Shown piece after piece: positions 37,941 through 46,306 of a DNA stretch of 64,000 nt. The DNA comes from Roseomonas nitratireducens. Lineage in GTDB: Bacteria > Pseudomonadota > Alphaproteobacteria > Acetobacterales > Acetobacteraceae. The notes beneath the pieces are model-generated. The model was not told the DNA's origin and searched no databases. It saw only the letters and a program-made list of their open reading frames with translations. Position 1 is the stretch's first letter. Every line of letters starts with the position of its first letter. The stretch spans positions 1-64,000 of the forward strand of contig NZ_JAGIYZ010000023.1 in assembly GCF_017813355.1 (NCBI RefSeq). Reading direction: 5' to 3'. Position numbers and translations under genes: made by a program.

Positions 37941-38552
37941 ATGCCGGCTCCCATCATCGAGATCGTCGCGGTCACCTGGCGCCAGCCCGGTCCGCTCAAG
38001 GTCTTCGTGCAATCGATCCTGAACCAGCGCGCACCGAACTGGCGGCTGTCGGTCTGGCATGACGGGCCGGACGAGGCCTTCGCCGCCATGATGCGCCCCT
38101 ATGCCGAGGAAGCGGAGGGGCGCATCCGCTTCGCCTGCACCGAGGCGCGGCACAACGACTACGGCCATTCGCTCCGCGCGCGCGGCCTGGCCGAGGCGAG
38201 CGGCGACTACCTGCTGCTGACCAACGGGGACAACTACTACGTCCCCCGCTTCGTCGAACTGACGACGGAGGCCGCGGCGGACCGCCCCGACGTCGTCCTG
38301 TTCGACATGGTGCACAGCCATGAACGGGCGGGCGGGCTGGCCCTGCCGGCCTATTCGCATTTCCCGACCGAGTTCCGGCGCAACCGCGCCGACATCGGCT
38401 GCGCGCTGGTGCGGCGCGACCTGGCGCAGGCGGCCGGCTTCCGCGACCGGGGCTACACCGCCGACGCCACCTATTTCGAGGACATCGCAGCGCTGCGCGG
38501 GGACGCGCTGACAGTGGTGAAACTGCCGCGCGTCCTGTTCGTGCACAATTGA
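37941..38552 (+). CDS. Short GT-A glycosyltransferase-like protein
   Basis: A 203-residue protein with the family 2 glycosyltransferase fold: IIEIVAVTWRQPGPLKVFVQ at the N-terminus, SVWHDGPDEAF, and a DxD-like metal site in YLLLTNGDNYYVPRFVEL. A further acidic stretch TYFEDIAALRGD lies near the C-terminus. It is shorter than most GT2 enzymes and has no membrane segment, so it may be a minimal catalytic domain. The donor and acceptor are unknown. It diverges from the AidB-like gene over 92 bases and converges on hss with a seven-base gap. Confidence 0.75.
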   Translation: MPAPIIEIVAVTWRQPGPLKVFVQSILNQRAPNWRLSVWHDGPDEAFAAMMRPYAEEAEGRIRFACTEARHNDYGHSLRARGLAEASGDYLLLTNGDNYYVPRFVELTTEAAADRPDVVLFDMVHSHERAGGLALPAYSHFPTEFRRNRADIGCALVRRDLAQAAGFRDRGYTADATYFEDIAALRGDALTVVKLPRVLFVHN

Positions 38553-38559
38553 AGGCGGG

Positions 38560-39966
38560 TCAGACCACCCGGAAGTTGGCGAACTGCCAGGGGCAGGTGG
38601 TGTCGACCTCCTCCGGGAAGAGCGCGCCGCGACCCGTCAGCGGCGTCCAGTCGGAATAGACGCCGGCCATCTCCCCCAGATAGGGGAAGCAGATCTCGAG
38701 CGCGCGGGCGTGGTCGAGCTCGTCGGCCTCCAGCACGCCGGCGTTCGGATTCTCGATGGCGTAGACCATGCCGGCGAGCACCGCGACGCAGACCTGGAGC
38801 GAGGTGGCGTTGTTGTGGGGCACCAGCGCGCGCGCCTCCTCGATCGTCAGGCGGGACCCGTACCAGTAGGCGCCCTTCCTGTGTCCCATCAGCAGCACGC
38901 CGAGCTCGTCCATCCCGGAGGTGATCTCCTCCATCATCAGGCGCTTCTCCTCCTGCAGCGCCCAGTTGCGGCCGGCGAATTCGTGCACCGACAGCACCGC
39001 GTCGTCGCAGGGGTGGTAGGCGTAGTGCGCCGTCGGGCGGTAGACGACGGCGCCCGACGCGTCGCGCACCGTGTAGTAGTCGGCGATCGAGATGCTCTCG
39101 TTGTGCGTGATGAGGAAGGAGTGCATCGGCCCTTCCAGCGGCGTCCAGGACCGCACGCGCGTGGAAGCCCCCGGGCGCATCAGGTAGATCGCCGCGTCGG
39201 AGCCGAAATCGTGCCGCATGCCGTCGGCGGGCATCGCCTTCTCATGCGTGCCCCAGCCGAGCTCCGCCGGCTGGCAGCCCTCGCCCGTGAAGCCGTCGAT
39301 CGACCAGGTGTTGACGAACTCGCCGCGCTTCTTCGGCCGGCCGGCGGCGACCTGGGTGTCGCGCTCCGCGATGTGGATGACCTTCACGCCGAGGTCGCGG
39401 GCGAGGCTCGCCCAGCCTTCCCGCGTGGCAGGCACGGCCGTCGCGTGGCCGGTGTCGCGCGCGATGTCGAGCAGCGCCTGCTTCACGAAGTGCGAGACGA
39501 GGCCGGGATTGGCGCCATGTGTCGTCACCGCCGTCGGCCCCGCGCCCTGCTTCAGCGCCAGCGCGCTTTCGCGCAGCGCGTAGTTGGACCGCTGGGAGGG
39601 CGTCAGCGACGGGTCGGTGTAGCCGCCCACCCAGGGCTCCACGCAGGTGTCGAGATACAGCGCGCCGATCTCCCGGCACAGCGTGACGAGCGCGACCGAG
39701 GAGACGTCGACCGACAGGTTGAGCAGGAAGTCGCCCTTGGCCAGCCGCGCGCGGAGTTCCGCCGCGTAGTTCTCCCGCGTCAACGGCAGCACGGTGTGGC
39801 GGATGCCGTACTCGGCCGCGATCGCTTCCCCCCGCGCGTCGGAGGTGACGATCTCGATCCGGTCCTTCGGCATGTCGATATGGCGCAGGATCAGCGGCAG
39901 GACGCCCTGGCCGATCGAGCCGAAGCCGAGCATCACCAGGCGGCCGTCGAAGGCAGCGTGCTTCAT
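38560..39966 (-). CDS. hss: Homospermidine synthase
   Basis: NAD-dependent enzyme that joins two putrescines (or putrescine and spermidine) into sym-homospermidine. The 468-residue product has the Rossmann start RLVMLGFGSIGQGVLPLIL, LLNLSVDVSSVALVTLCREI, YLDTCVEPWVGGYTDPSLTP, TTHGANPGLVSHFVKQAL and the C-terminal GHRKGAYWYGSRL and HNNATSLQVCVAVLAGMVYA, all typical of the bacterial enzyme. The ATG at 39966 follows AAGGAAAAACAGAAG. It starts 19 bases after the odc stop on the same strand, giving a direct ornithine-putrescine-homospermidine route. Confidence 0.95.
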   Translation of the reverse strand: MKHAAFDGRLVMLGFGSIGQGVLPLILRHIDMPKDRIEIVTSDARGEAIAAEYGIRHTVLPLTRENYAAELRARLAKGDFLLNLSVDVSSVALVTLCREIGALYLDTCVEPWVGGYTDPSLTPSQRSNYALRESALALKQGAGPTAVTTHGANPGLVSHFVKQALLDIARDTGHATAVPATREGWASLARDLGVKVIHIAERDTQVAAGRPKKRGEFVNTWSIDGFTGEGCQPAELGWGTHEKAMPADGMRHDFGSDAAIYLMRPGASTRVRSWTPLEGPMHSFLITHNESISIADYYTVRDASGAVVYRPTAHYAYHPCDDAVLSVHEFAGRNWALQEEKRLMMEEITSGMDELGVLLMGHRKGAYWYGSRLTIEEARALVPHNNATSLQVCVAVLAGMVYAIENPNAGVLEADELDHARALEICFPYLGEMAGVYSDWTPLTGRGALFPEEVDTTCPWQFANFRVV

Positions 39967-39985
39967 CTTCTGTTTTTCCTTCAGG

Positions 39986-41212
39986 TCAGGCGGCGCGGAG
40001 CGGTGCGCCGGGTGCATATCCCGGGGTGGCGAGCATGGGCGCATCCGAAACTTCCGTGACATGCGCCCGGTCGAAGCCGTTGAAGGCGGTGCGCAGCGCC
40101 GTGCCATAGGCGCCGAGCTGCCCGACCTCGATCCAGTCGCCTTCCCGCACATCGGCGGGCAGCGTCCAGGGGCCCTTCATCACATCGGCCGAATCGCAGG
40201 TCGGGCCGAACAGGGTGAAGTCGCGAGTCACGGTCGCGACCGGCTCGCCGCCCGCGCGCACCAGCCGGTGCGGGAAGCGGAAGCCCGGCGCGCCGGCATC
40301 CGACAGCGCGCCATAGACGCCATCGTTGACGTACAGCGCATCGCCCCGCCGCTGCTGCACCTGCAGCACGACGGAGGCACCGCCCGCCACCAGCGCGCGG
40401 CCGGGCTCGGCCCAGAGGCGGACGCCTTCCGGCAGCAGCGCCGCGCCGGCGCGGATCGCCTCCATGAAGTCGGCCAGCGGCGGGGGCGTGCTGCCCGGAT
40501 AGGCCACGGGAAAGCCGCCGCCGACATCGACGATCTCGACCGCGACGCCGGAGGCCGCGATCACCTCGGCCGCCAGCGCCATGGCGCGCGTCCAGGCAGA
40601 GGGGTCGAGGCATTGCGACCCGACATGGAAGGACAGCCCCAGCCGCGCGGCATGCGGCCGGGCGGCGCGCAGCAGCGCGGCGGCTTCGGCCGGCGTGGCG
40701 CCGAACTTGCCCGACAGGTCATAGGCCGCGCTGCCCTTCGGCAAGGCGAGCCGCACCACCAGGCCGAGATCGCCCCCGCCCGTCACTTCCAGGATCTTGG
40801 AAAGCTCCGCATCCGTGTCGAGCACGAAGTCGCGCACGCCGCACTGGCCCCAGGCGGCGCGGATGGCGGCGCGGGACTTCACCGGATGCATGAAGTGGAT
40901 GGCCGCGTCGGGGAACATGGTGCGCACCAGCCGCACCTCGGCGTCCGAGGCGCAGTCGAAATGCGCGATGCCGCCGGCGGCGACCGCGCGCAGCATGGCG
41001 GGTTCCGCGTTGCACTTCACGGCGTACAGGACATCGCCCGGGAAGGCGGCGGCGAAGGCGCGCGCGGCCTCGGTCACCGCCTGCGGGCGCAGGCAGTGCA
41101 GCGGCTCCTCCGGCTGCAGCGCGGCGATCACCGCATCGACGGTGGGCCGGCGGGGCAGGGAGGCGGGGCGGCGGAGCGGCGCGACGGCGCCGCGGGGACG
41201 GATCTGGGTCAT
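39986..41212 (-). CDS. odc: Ornithine decarboxylase (fold III PLP enzyme)
   Basis: Makes putrescine from ornithine. The 408-residue product is of the alanine-racemase-fold ODC/DAP/arginine decarboxylase group. Lys66 in VLYAVKCNAEPAMLRA is the Schiff-base lysine. HFDCASDAEVRLVR, the HVGSQCLDP loop, VDVGGGFPVAYPG, WAEPGRALVAGGAS and the Cys-containing FGPTCDSADVM (catalytic Cys from the partner subunit) follow. The specific pocket favours ODC, and the downstream hss supports it; a lysine/ornithine mix is possible. A 480-base, highly structured leader precedes the gene. Confidence 0.92.
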   Translation of the reverse strand: MTQIRPRGAVAPLRRPASLPRRPTVDAVIAALQPEEPLHCLRPQAVTEAARAFAAAFPGDVLYAVKCNAEPAMLRAVAAGGIAHFDCASDAEVRLVRTMFPDAAIHFMHPVKSRAAIRAAWGQCGVRDFVLDTDAELSKILEVTGGGDLGLVVRLALPKGSAAYDLSGKFGATPAEAAALLRAARPHAARLGLSFHVGSQCLDPSAWTRAMALAAEVIAASGVAVEIVDVGGGFPVAYPGSTPPPLADFMEAIRAGAALLPEGVRLWAEPGRALVAGGASVVLQVQQRRGDALYVNDGVYGALSDAGAPGFRFPHRLVRAGGEPVATVTRDFTLFGPTCDSADVMKGPWTLPADVREGDWIEVGQLGAYGTALRTAFNGFDRAHVTEVSDAPMLATPGYAPGAPLRAA

Positions 41213-41580
41213 CGCATCGGGCTTTCGCGGAAAGGGGGCGCGCCCGCCGCCGCGCCGCGGTTTGGCACCCGGGCGCGGCGGCGGGGAATGAGGGAGCCTG
41301 CCGGCCGTCCGCCGCGGACGACGCCCCGCGGTCCCCTCGGCGCTTGCGCGCTTAGGGGCGGGACGGCGGCGCAGCGGCGCGGTTCAGGCGCTGCGGCTGG
41401 TGCGATGGGTCTCCATCGCAAGGCGGCGGACAGGCGACACAGGCGGCTCCCTCGAACCTTCCGGCCCACGCTTCTGGCCGGATCGAACAAAGGACGCGTC
41501 CCGTCGTTGCTTGTGGCCCCCTAGAGGTGGGGCCTCGCGGCACGTGCGATGGCGTCAGCGCCCGGGACGATCGGGCGCGG
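41213..41580 (-). ncRNA. Structured 5' leader of odc (candidate speF RNA motif)
   Basis: No convincing gene lies in 41213-41693, the only gap over 300 bases in the window. Read on the minus strand the leader has strong hairpins: GCGATGG facing CCATCGC (41402-41419), and CGATCCGGCC facing GGCCGGAAGGTTCG (41453-41485). Alphaproteobacterial ornithine decarboxylase genes are known to carry a conserved leader, the speF motif. Position, length and structure fit, but I cannot run a covariance search, so the assignment is tentative. Confidence 0.4.
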
Positions 41581-41585
41581 GCCGG

Positions 41586-41614
41586 AAACTATGCAGCCGA
41601 TCGGCGAATATCAA
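41586..41614 (-). promoter_or_regulatory. Candidate sigma-70-type promoter of odc
   Basis: On the minus strand TTGATA (41614-41609) stands 17 bases from TAGTTT (41591-41586), in the only AT-richer patch of the region. The start of transcription would be near 41579, giving a leader of about 365 bases before odc. The -10 match is moderate. Confidence 0.4.
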
Positions 41615-41674
41615 GAGAAATCCTGCGGGGCTTGCATGATCCCCACGCATATCGGCCGGAGACACCCATCAGGG

Positions 41675-41693
41675 CGCCGGAAACTCTCCGGCG
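41675..41693 (-). terminator. Hairpin right after the agmatinase-family gene
   Basis: CGCCGGA (41675-41681) pairs with TCCGGCG (41687-41693), directly adjoining the stop codon of the upstream gene on the minus strand. There is no T-run. It separates the ureohydrolase from the odc promoter. Confidence 0.4.
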
Positions 41694-42590
41694 TCAGGCG
41701 GCCGGCGCGGTCAGGCAAAGGTATTCCCAGGCCATGGTGGCGGCCGCGAGCGCCGTGATCTCCGCCGTGTCGTAGGCGGGCGCGACCTCCACCACGTCTG
41801 CACCGCGGAAATCGAGGCCCTTCAGTCGCCGCAGGATCCCCTGCGCCTGCCAGCTGGCCAGCCCGCCCACCTCCGGCGTGCCGGTGCCCGGCGCGAAGGC
41901 GGGGTCGAGCGCGTCGATGTCGAAGGACAGGTAGGCGGGGCCGCTGCCCACCACCTCCCGCACCCGGGCGGCGATGGCGGCCGGGGTGCTTTCGTGCACC
42001 TCCTGCGCCGAGAGGATCGTGACGCCCTGGCCGCGGGTCCAGGCGTACATCTCGGGCCAGGCGGGGGCACGGATGCCGACCTGGATCATCCGCTTCGGAT
42101 CGACCAGTCCTTCGGTGATGGCGTGCCAGAAGACCGAGCCGTGCGCGAAGCGCTGGCCGAAATTGTCCTCCGAGGTGTCGAGATGCGCGTCCATGTGGAC
42201 AAGGCCGACCGGACCGCCGATGCGCCTGGTCAGCGCGCGCAGCAGCGGCAGCGTCACGCCATGCTCGCCGCCGAAGGCGAGCAGGTGGTTCAGCCCCGTC
42301 GCCTGCGCCTCGATCAGCCGCAGGCTTTCGGGGATGTCGCCGAGCGCGATCTCGAACTCCCCGAGGTCGGACAGGTCGAGCGCGGTCGGATCGACCCCGG
42401 TCTCGGGATGCCGCCCATCCGTCAGCATGCGCGCCGCGGCGCGGATGGCGCGCGGCCCGTCCCGCGTGCCGGCGCGGTTGGTCGTGCCGATGTCGAGCGG
42501 CACGCCGGCGACGCAGACGGCGGCCCCCCGGTCGTCGGGGCGGGCGCCGAGGAAGGCGTGCGGGGCGGCGAAGGTGACGGGCGTGGCCAT
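41694..42590 (-). CDS. speB: Agmatinase/ureohydrolase family protein
   Basis: Binuclear-manganese ureohydrolase of 298 residues. Metal-binding motifs are all present: GGEHGVTLPLLRAL, VHMDAHLDTSEDN (DxHxD) and LSFDIDALDPAFAPGTGTPE (DxDxxDP), and EVAPAYDTAEITALAAAT closes the site. Agmatinase would give putrescine, matching odc and hss downstream. However, guanidinobutyrase and related enzymes share these motifs, and no arginine decarboxylase is in the window. ATG at 42590 is the only sensible start. It diverges from a class I aminotransferase over a palindromic repeat. Confidence 0.85.
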   Translation of the reverse strand: MATPVTFAAPHAFLGARPDDRGAAVCVAGVPLDIGTTNRAGTRDGPRAIRAAARMLTDGRHPETGVDPTALDLSDLGEFEIALGDIPESLRLIEAQATGLNHLLAFGGEHGVTLPLLRALTRRIGGPVGLVHMDAHLDTSEDNFGQRFAHGSVFWHAITEGLVDPKRMIQVGIRAPAWPEMYAWTRGQGVTILSAQEVHESTPAAIAARVREVVGSGPAYLSFDIDALDPAFAPGTGTPEVGGLASWQAQGILRRLKGLDFRGADVVEVAPAYDTAEITALAAATMAWEYLCLTAPAA

Positions 42591-42650
42591 GGGCGGACCA
42601 TAGCCCGCCCCCTGGCCGGGATCGACCGGCCTGGGCCTTTTTGATCGAAC

Positions 42651-42698
42651 GCGTTTTCCGAGCCGCCGAGCGATTCCGCTCGGCTCGAAAACGCTCTA
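42651..42698 (-). repeat. Palindromic intergenic repeat, second member
   Basis: GCGTTTTC (42651-42658) pairs with GAAAACGC (42687-42694) around an inner stem CCGAGCG (42666-42672) facing CGCTCGG (42677-42683) with an ATTC loop. Read on the minus strand it begins TAGAGCGTTTTCGAG and carries GGAATC at the same distance from TAGAGC as in the element at 34622. The style recalls palindromes widespread in rhizobia and relatives. Confidence 0.6.
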
Positions 42699-42708
42699 TG
42701 CGCGCCGG

Positions 42709-43878
42709 ATGACGATGCACCCGACCGGTCCGCGCCCCGCCCTCGACGCCATCGAGGGGTCCCTGATCCGCGAAGTCTCCGAGGAAGGGCGCAAGGTGCC
42801 CGGCCTGATCCGGCTGTTCTTCGGGGAACCCGACACGGTCACGCCCGCCTTCATCCGGGATGCGGCGAAGGCGGCGCTGGATGCCGGGGAGACCTTCTAC
42901 GCGCCCAACCCGGGCATCGCGCCGCTGCGGGAGGCGATCTCGCGCTACCTCACCCGCAACGGCAGGCCGGTCGCGCCTGGGCGCGTCGCGGTGACCGCTT
43001 CGGGGGTGAACGCGCTGATGCTGGTCGCGCAGGCGCTGCTCGACCCGGGCGATGAGGTGGTGATCCCCATGCCCGCCTGGCCGAACATGGACGGCATTGC
43101 GCGGGTGATGGGCGCGCGCGTCACGCCGCTGCCGATCCGCATCCTGAACGGCGCCTGGCGCGTCGACCTCGATGAGCTGCTCGCCACCGTCACGCCGGCG
43201 ACGCGGCTGCTCTTCCTCAACAGCCCCGGCAACCCGACGGGCTGGACGCTGACGGCCGAGGAGCAGCGGACGATCCTCGACCATTGCCGCAGGACAGGGA
43301 CCTGGATCCTGTCGGACGACGTTTATGAGCGGCTGTACTTTCCGGGCGACGCCGCGCCGTCCTTCCTGTCCATCGCGACGGAGCAGGACCGGGTCGTCTC
43401 GACCAATTCCTTCTCGAAATCCTGGGCCATGACGGGCTGGCGGCTGGGCTGGATCGTCGCCCCCCCGGCGCTGATGGACAGCATCGCGAAGCTCAACGAG
43501 TTCAACATGTCCTCCGCCGCCACCTTCGTGCAGCATGCGGGCATTGCGGCGCTGGACGAAGGCGATGGCTTCATCGCCGAGACGCAGGCGCGCTACCGTG
43601 CCTGCCGGGACCTGGCGCTGGAGATCCTGGGCGCTGTGCCCGGCGTCTCCGCGCCGCGGCCCGATGGCGCGATGTACCTGTTCCTCAAGGTGGAAGGCTG
43701 CGCGGACAGCGTGGGGCTGGCGAAGTCGCTGATCCATTCCGCCGGCGTCGGGCTTGCGCCCGGCGCGGCCTTCGGTGCGGGCGGGGAGGGGCATCTGCGC
43801 CTGTGTTTCGCGCAGAGCGAGGAGCGGCTGCGCACCGCCTGCACGCGCGTGGCCGAAGTGCTCGCCGCGCGGGGTTGA
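42709..43878 (+). CDS. Class I/II aminotransferase
   Basis: PLP aminotransferase of fold I, 389 residues. Seen: LIRLFFGEPDTVTPAFIRDA, YAPNPGIAPLREAISRYL, TASGVNALMLVAQALLDPGD, the cofactor Asn/Asp region LLFLNSPGNPTGWTL and ILSDDVYERLYFPG, and the Schiff-base lysine in NSFSKSWAMTGWRLGWIV. It resembles aspartate/aromatic-type subgroup I-gamma enzymes, but the substrate is not certain. It lies 54 bases before the AtzG-like gene on the same strand, so a common catabolic role with the amidase is possible. Confidence 0.9.
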   Translation: MTMHPTGPRPALDAIEGSLIREVSEEGRKVPGLIRLFFGEPDTVTPAFIRDAAKAALDAGETFYAPNPGIAPLREAISRYLTRNGRPVAPGRVAVTASGVNALMLVAQALLDPGDEVVIPMPAWPNMDGIARVMGARVTPLPIRILNGAWRVDLDELLATVTPATRLLFLNSPGNPTGWTLTAEEQRTILDHCRRTGTWILSDDVYERLYFPGDAAPSFLSIATEQDRVVSTNSFSKSWAMTGWRLGWIVAPPALMDSIAKLNEFNMSSAATFVQHAGIAALDEGDGFIAETQARYRACRDLALEILGAVPGVSAPRPDGAMYLFLKVEGCADSVGLAKSLIHSAGVGLAPGAAFGAGGEGHLRLCFAQSEERLRTACTRVAEVLAARG

Positions 43879-43932
43879 CCTGACGCCTGCCGGGCGCAGC
43901 ATCGGGCTCCCCTCGCCAGGAAGGAGCCCGCC

Positions 43933-44127
43933 ATGCCCGAGCCGATGGACAAGCCCCAGTTCGACGCGCTGATCGCGCGCCACGGCATCCCGCTGACGGA
44001 AGCCGAGAAGGAGGGCATCCGCGCCGTCTCCGGCCATATCCTCGCCTTCGCCGAGCGCGTCCGCACCCCGCGCGAGGTCGGCGCCGAGATGGCCGTGACC
44101 TTCGACGCGAAGGGGGCGGCGCGATGA
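43933..44127 (+). CDS. AtzG-like small amidase subunit (DUF4089)
   Basis: A 64-residue helical protein: DKPQFDALIARHGIPLTEAE, then IRAVSGHILAFAERVRTPRE, then VGAEMAVTFDAKGAAR. AtzG, a similar GatC-like peptide, forms a complex with the amidase AtzE (1-carboxybiuret hydrolase), and length, pattern and position fit. AAGGAG stands eight bases before the ATG. The stop overlaps the amidase start by four bases (ATGA), so the two chains should be made in equal amounts. Confidence 0.8.
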   Translation: MPEPMDKPQFDALIARHGIPLTEAEKEGIRAVSGHILAFAERVRTPREVGAEMAVTFDAKGAAR

Positions 44128-45509
44128 TCCCGACGATCGCCGAAGCCGCGCGGAAGATCGCCGCCAAGGAGATTTCCCCGGTCGAGTTCATGAAGGACCG
44201 GCTCGCCAAGGCCCAGGCCCTGAATCCCGCCATCCACGCCTTCATCCGCTTCACGCCGGAGATCGCGCTGGAGCAGGCCAAGGCCGCCGAGGCGCGGCAG
44301 ATGGCCGGCACGCTGAAGGGGCCGCTCGATGGAATCCCCATCGCGCACAAGGACATCTACGAGACCGCGGGCGTGCCGACGACGGGCCATTCCCGCGTGC
44401 TCGAAAACCACGTGCCGAAGGCCGACGCGGCGGCCGTGCGCGCCTGGGCCGATGCCGGCGCGGTCTCGCTCGGCAAGCTCGCCACGCATGAATTCGCCTG
44501 GGGCGGGCCGTCCTTCGACCTGCCCTGGCCGCCGGCCCGCAACCCCTGGGACACGGAGCGCTTCACGGCCGGCTCCTCCTCCGGCACCGGCGCGGCGGTC
44601 GCCGCGGGCGTGATCCTGGGCGGCACGGGCTCGGACACCGGCGGGTCGATCCGCGGGCCGGCCGCGCTGTGCGGCACGGCGGGGATCAAGCCGACCTACG
44701 GGCTGTGTTCGCGCGCCGGCGTGCTGCCGCTCTCCCACAGTCTGGACACCGTCGGGCCGCTCGCCTGGACGGTCGAGGATTGCGCCATCCTGCTCGATGC
44801 CCTGGCGGGGCACGACCCGGCCGACCCGTCTTCCGCCAACCGGCCGAAGCCGGACCTGCTGTCGGGGCTGAACGGCGGCGTGCGCGGCCTGCGCATCGGC
44901 GTGATCCGCCATTTCCACGAGGCCGACTGGCCGGTCAGCGCGGGTGTCGCGGCGGGCATCGCGCATGTGGCACGGACGCTGGAAGGGCTCGGCGCGACGG
45001 TGGAGGAAGTGACGCTGCCGCCGCTGCAGGATTTCAACGCGGCGGGCTGGCTGATCCTCGCCGCCGATGCCTTCGCCGTGCACGAGCCCTGGCTGCGCAC
45101 GAAGTACCGCGAATACGGCGAATACCTGCGGGAGCGCCTGGCGCTCGCCGCCACCATCACCGCCGCCGACTACCTGCAGGCGCAGCGCCGCCGGCGCGAA
45201 TTGTGCGAGGCGGTCGCGAAGGTGATGGCGCGCTGCGACCTGCTGCTGACCGCCGCACAGCCGTCCGAGGCGCCGCTGATCACCGTGCCCGGCAAGTGGA
45301 CCTCCTTCGAGGTCGCGAACTTCACCATCCCCTTCAACCTGACCGGCCAGCCGGCGCTGACCGTGTGCGCCGGCTTCGGGGAAGGGGGCCTGCCGGTCGG
45401 CGCGCAACTGATCGGCCGGCCCTTCGAGGATGCGACGGTGCTGCGCGCGGGCCATGCGTATGAGCAGGCGACCACCTGGCGGGTGCGGCGGCCGGCCACG
45501 GCGGGGTGA
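44124..45509 (+). CDS. Amidase-signature hydrolase (AtzE-like)
   Basis: Amidase of 461 residues with the Ser-cisSer-Lys triad: Lys76 in IPIAHKDIYETAGVPTTGHS, the serine loop FTAGSSSGTGAAVAAG (Ser151-153), and nucleophile Ser175 in GSDTGGSIRGPAALCGTAGI. It resembles AtzE and GatA. Because a GatC-like partner overlaps its start but no gatB is present, an AtzE-like role (biuret-related or other amide) is more likely than tRNA amidation. The rest of the atz pathway is not here, so the substrate is open. Confidence 0.9.
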   Translation: MIPTIAEAARKIAAKEISPVEFMKDRLAKAQALNPAIHAFIRFTPEIALEQAKAAEARQMAGTLKGPLDGIPIAHKDIYETAGVPTTGHSRVLENHVPKADAAAVRAWADAGAVSLGKLATHEFAWGGPSFDLPWPPARNPWDTERFTAGSSSGTGAAVAAGVILGGTGSDTGGSIRGPAALCGTAGIKPTYGLCSRAGVLPLSHSLDTVGPLAWTVEDCAILLDALAGHDPADPSSANRPKPDLLSGLNGGVRGLRIGVIRHFHEADWPVSAGVAAGIAHVARTLEGLGATVEEVTLPPLQDFNAAGWLILAADAFAVHEPWLRTKYREYGEYLRERLALAATITAADYLQAQRRRRELCEAVAKVMARCDLLLTAAQPSEAPLITVPGKWTSFEVANFTIPFNLTGQPALTVCAGFGEGGLPVGAQLIGRPFEDATVLRAGHAYEQATTWRVRRPATAG

Positions 45510-45512
45510 AGC

Positions 45513-46304
45513 TCAGCGCAGGAGCGGCTTTCCCAGGTACTCCCAGAAGGTGAAGACGACCTCGATCGCGACCAGCGCGACGATGGCGATCTCGAGCCCC
45601 GTCGCGCGCCGCGCCTGAAGGAGGGAGAGCACGCCCTCGGTCGTGTCGCCGATCAGGCTCAGCTTGCGGTCGAGCGCGGCGCTGCGTTCCTTGAGCTCGT
45701 ACTCGTCGGCGAGGCGCGCATGCAGGCGCTCGAGCTCCGGATGGTCCCACAGGATCTCCGGCTTCTCCTCCGCCTCCACGCGCGCGGTGGTGCGGCTGCG
45801 CGCGGACAGCGCATGGCCGATCTGCCGGTGCAGCGCGCGGGAGGAAGCGGCGAGCCGCCCTTCCGTGCGCAGCGTCGCGACCACCGGTTCCAGCCGGTCC
45901 AGCGCCTCGGCCAGCAGGGCTTCCTGGTGGGCGAGTGCCGCGCTCTTCGCCAGCGCATCCGCGACGATGGCGAGCCGGGCGGTCGAGAGGTCGCGCAGCC
46001 TGATCACTCCATCCGGGCCGATGCCGTCCTGCTCCGCGCCGGGCGCGATGGTGGCCGATTCCTCGATCGGCCGGGGCAGCGGCGCGGTCAGTCGCGGGCG
46101 CAGCATGCCGACGATGGCCGCTTCCTGCTCGGCGCTCGCGCCCACCAGCACGACCGCGCCCCAGCGGAAGGCGAAGGCGGTCAGGCCCGGAGGTGTGGCG
46201 AGCGGCACGGGGTCCGCCGCCGGCGCGCCTTCCCGCGGCAGGCCGCGATGGTCCAGCCGCTCGCCGAGCAGCAGCGCGCGCGCGGTCAGCACGCTGCCGG
46301 ACAT
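45513..46304 (-). CDS. RMD1/YagE-like (DUF155) membrane protein
   Basis: A 263-residue protein of the RMD1 family, first known from yeast meiotic division and mitochondrial proteins; the bacterial role is unknown. Seen: GLTAFAFRWGAVVLVGASAE, LSTARLAIVADALAKSAALA, then ELERLHARLADEYELKERSA and LDRKLSLIGDTTEGVLSLLQ. One C-terminal membrane helix (LEIAIVALVAIEVVFTFWEY) is present, so the main domain faces the cytoplasm. It begins two bases after the stop of the aminomutase-like gene, so the two are cotranscribed. It converges on the amidase with three bases between stops. Confidence 0.85.
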   Translation of the reverse strand: MSGSVLTARALLLGERLDHRGLPREGAPAADPVPLATPPGLTAFAFRWGAVVLVGASAEQEAAIVGMLRPRLTAPLPRPIEESATIAPGAEQDGIGPDGVIRLRDLSTARLAIVADALAKSAALAHQEALLAEALDRLEPVVATLRTEGRLAASSRALHRQIGHALSARSRTTARVEAEEKPEILWDHPELERLHARLADEYELKERSAALDRKLSLIGDTTEGVLSLLQARRATGLEIAIVALVAIEVVFTFWEYLGKPLLR

Positions 46305-46306
46305 GG

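Noticed and set aside
41209-41490. 93-codon minus-strand frame running into the odc start, a possible upstream regulatory peptide
   Set aside because: Composition is shadow-like and it lies over the hairpin-rich leader. There is no ribosome site and no likeness to the enterobacterial SpeFL peptide.
41549-41758. Plus-strand frame in the odc/speB gap with CGACMIPTHIG-like sequence
   Set aside because: It overlaps the promoter and the end of the agmatinase-family gene and has no ribosome site or conserved pattern I know.
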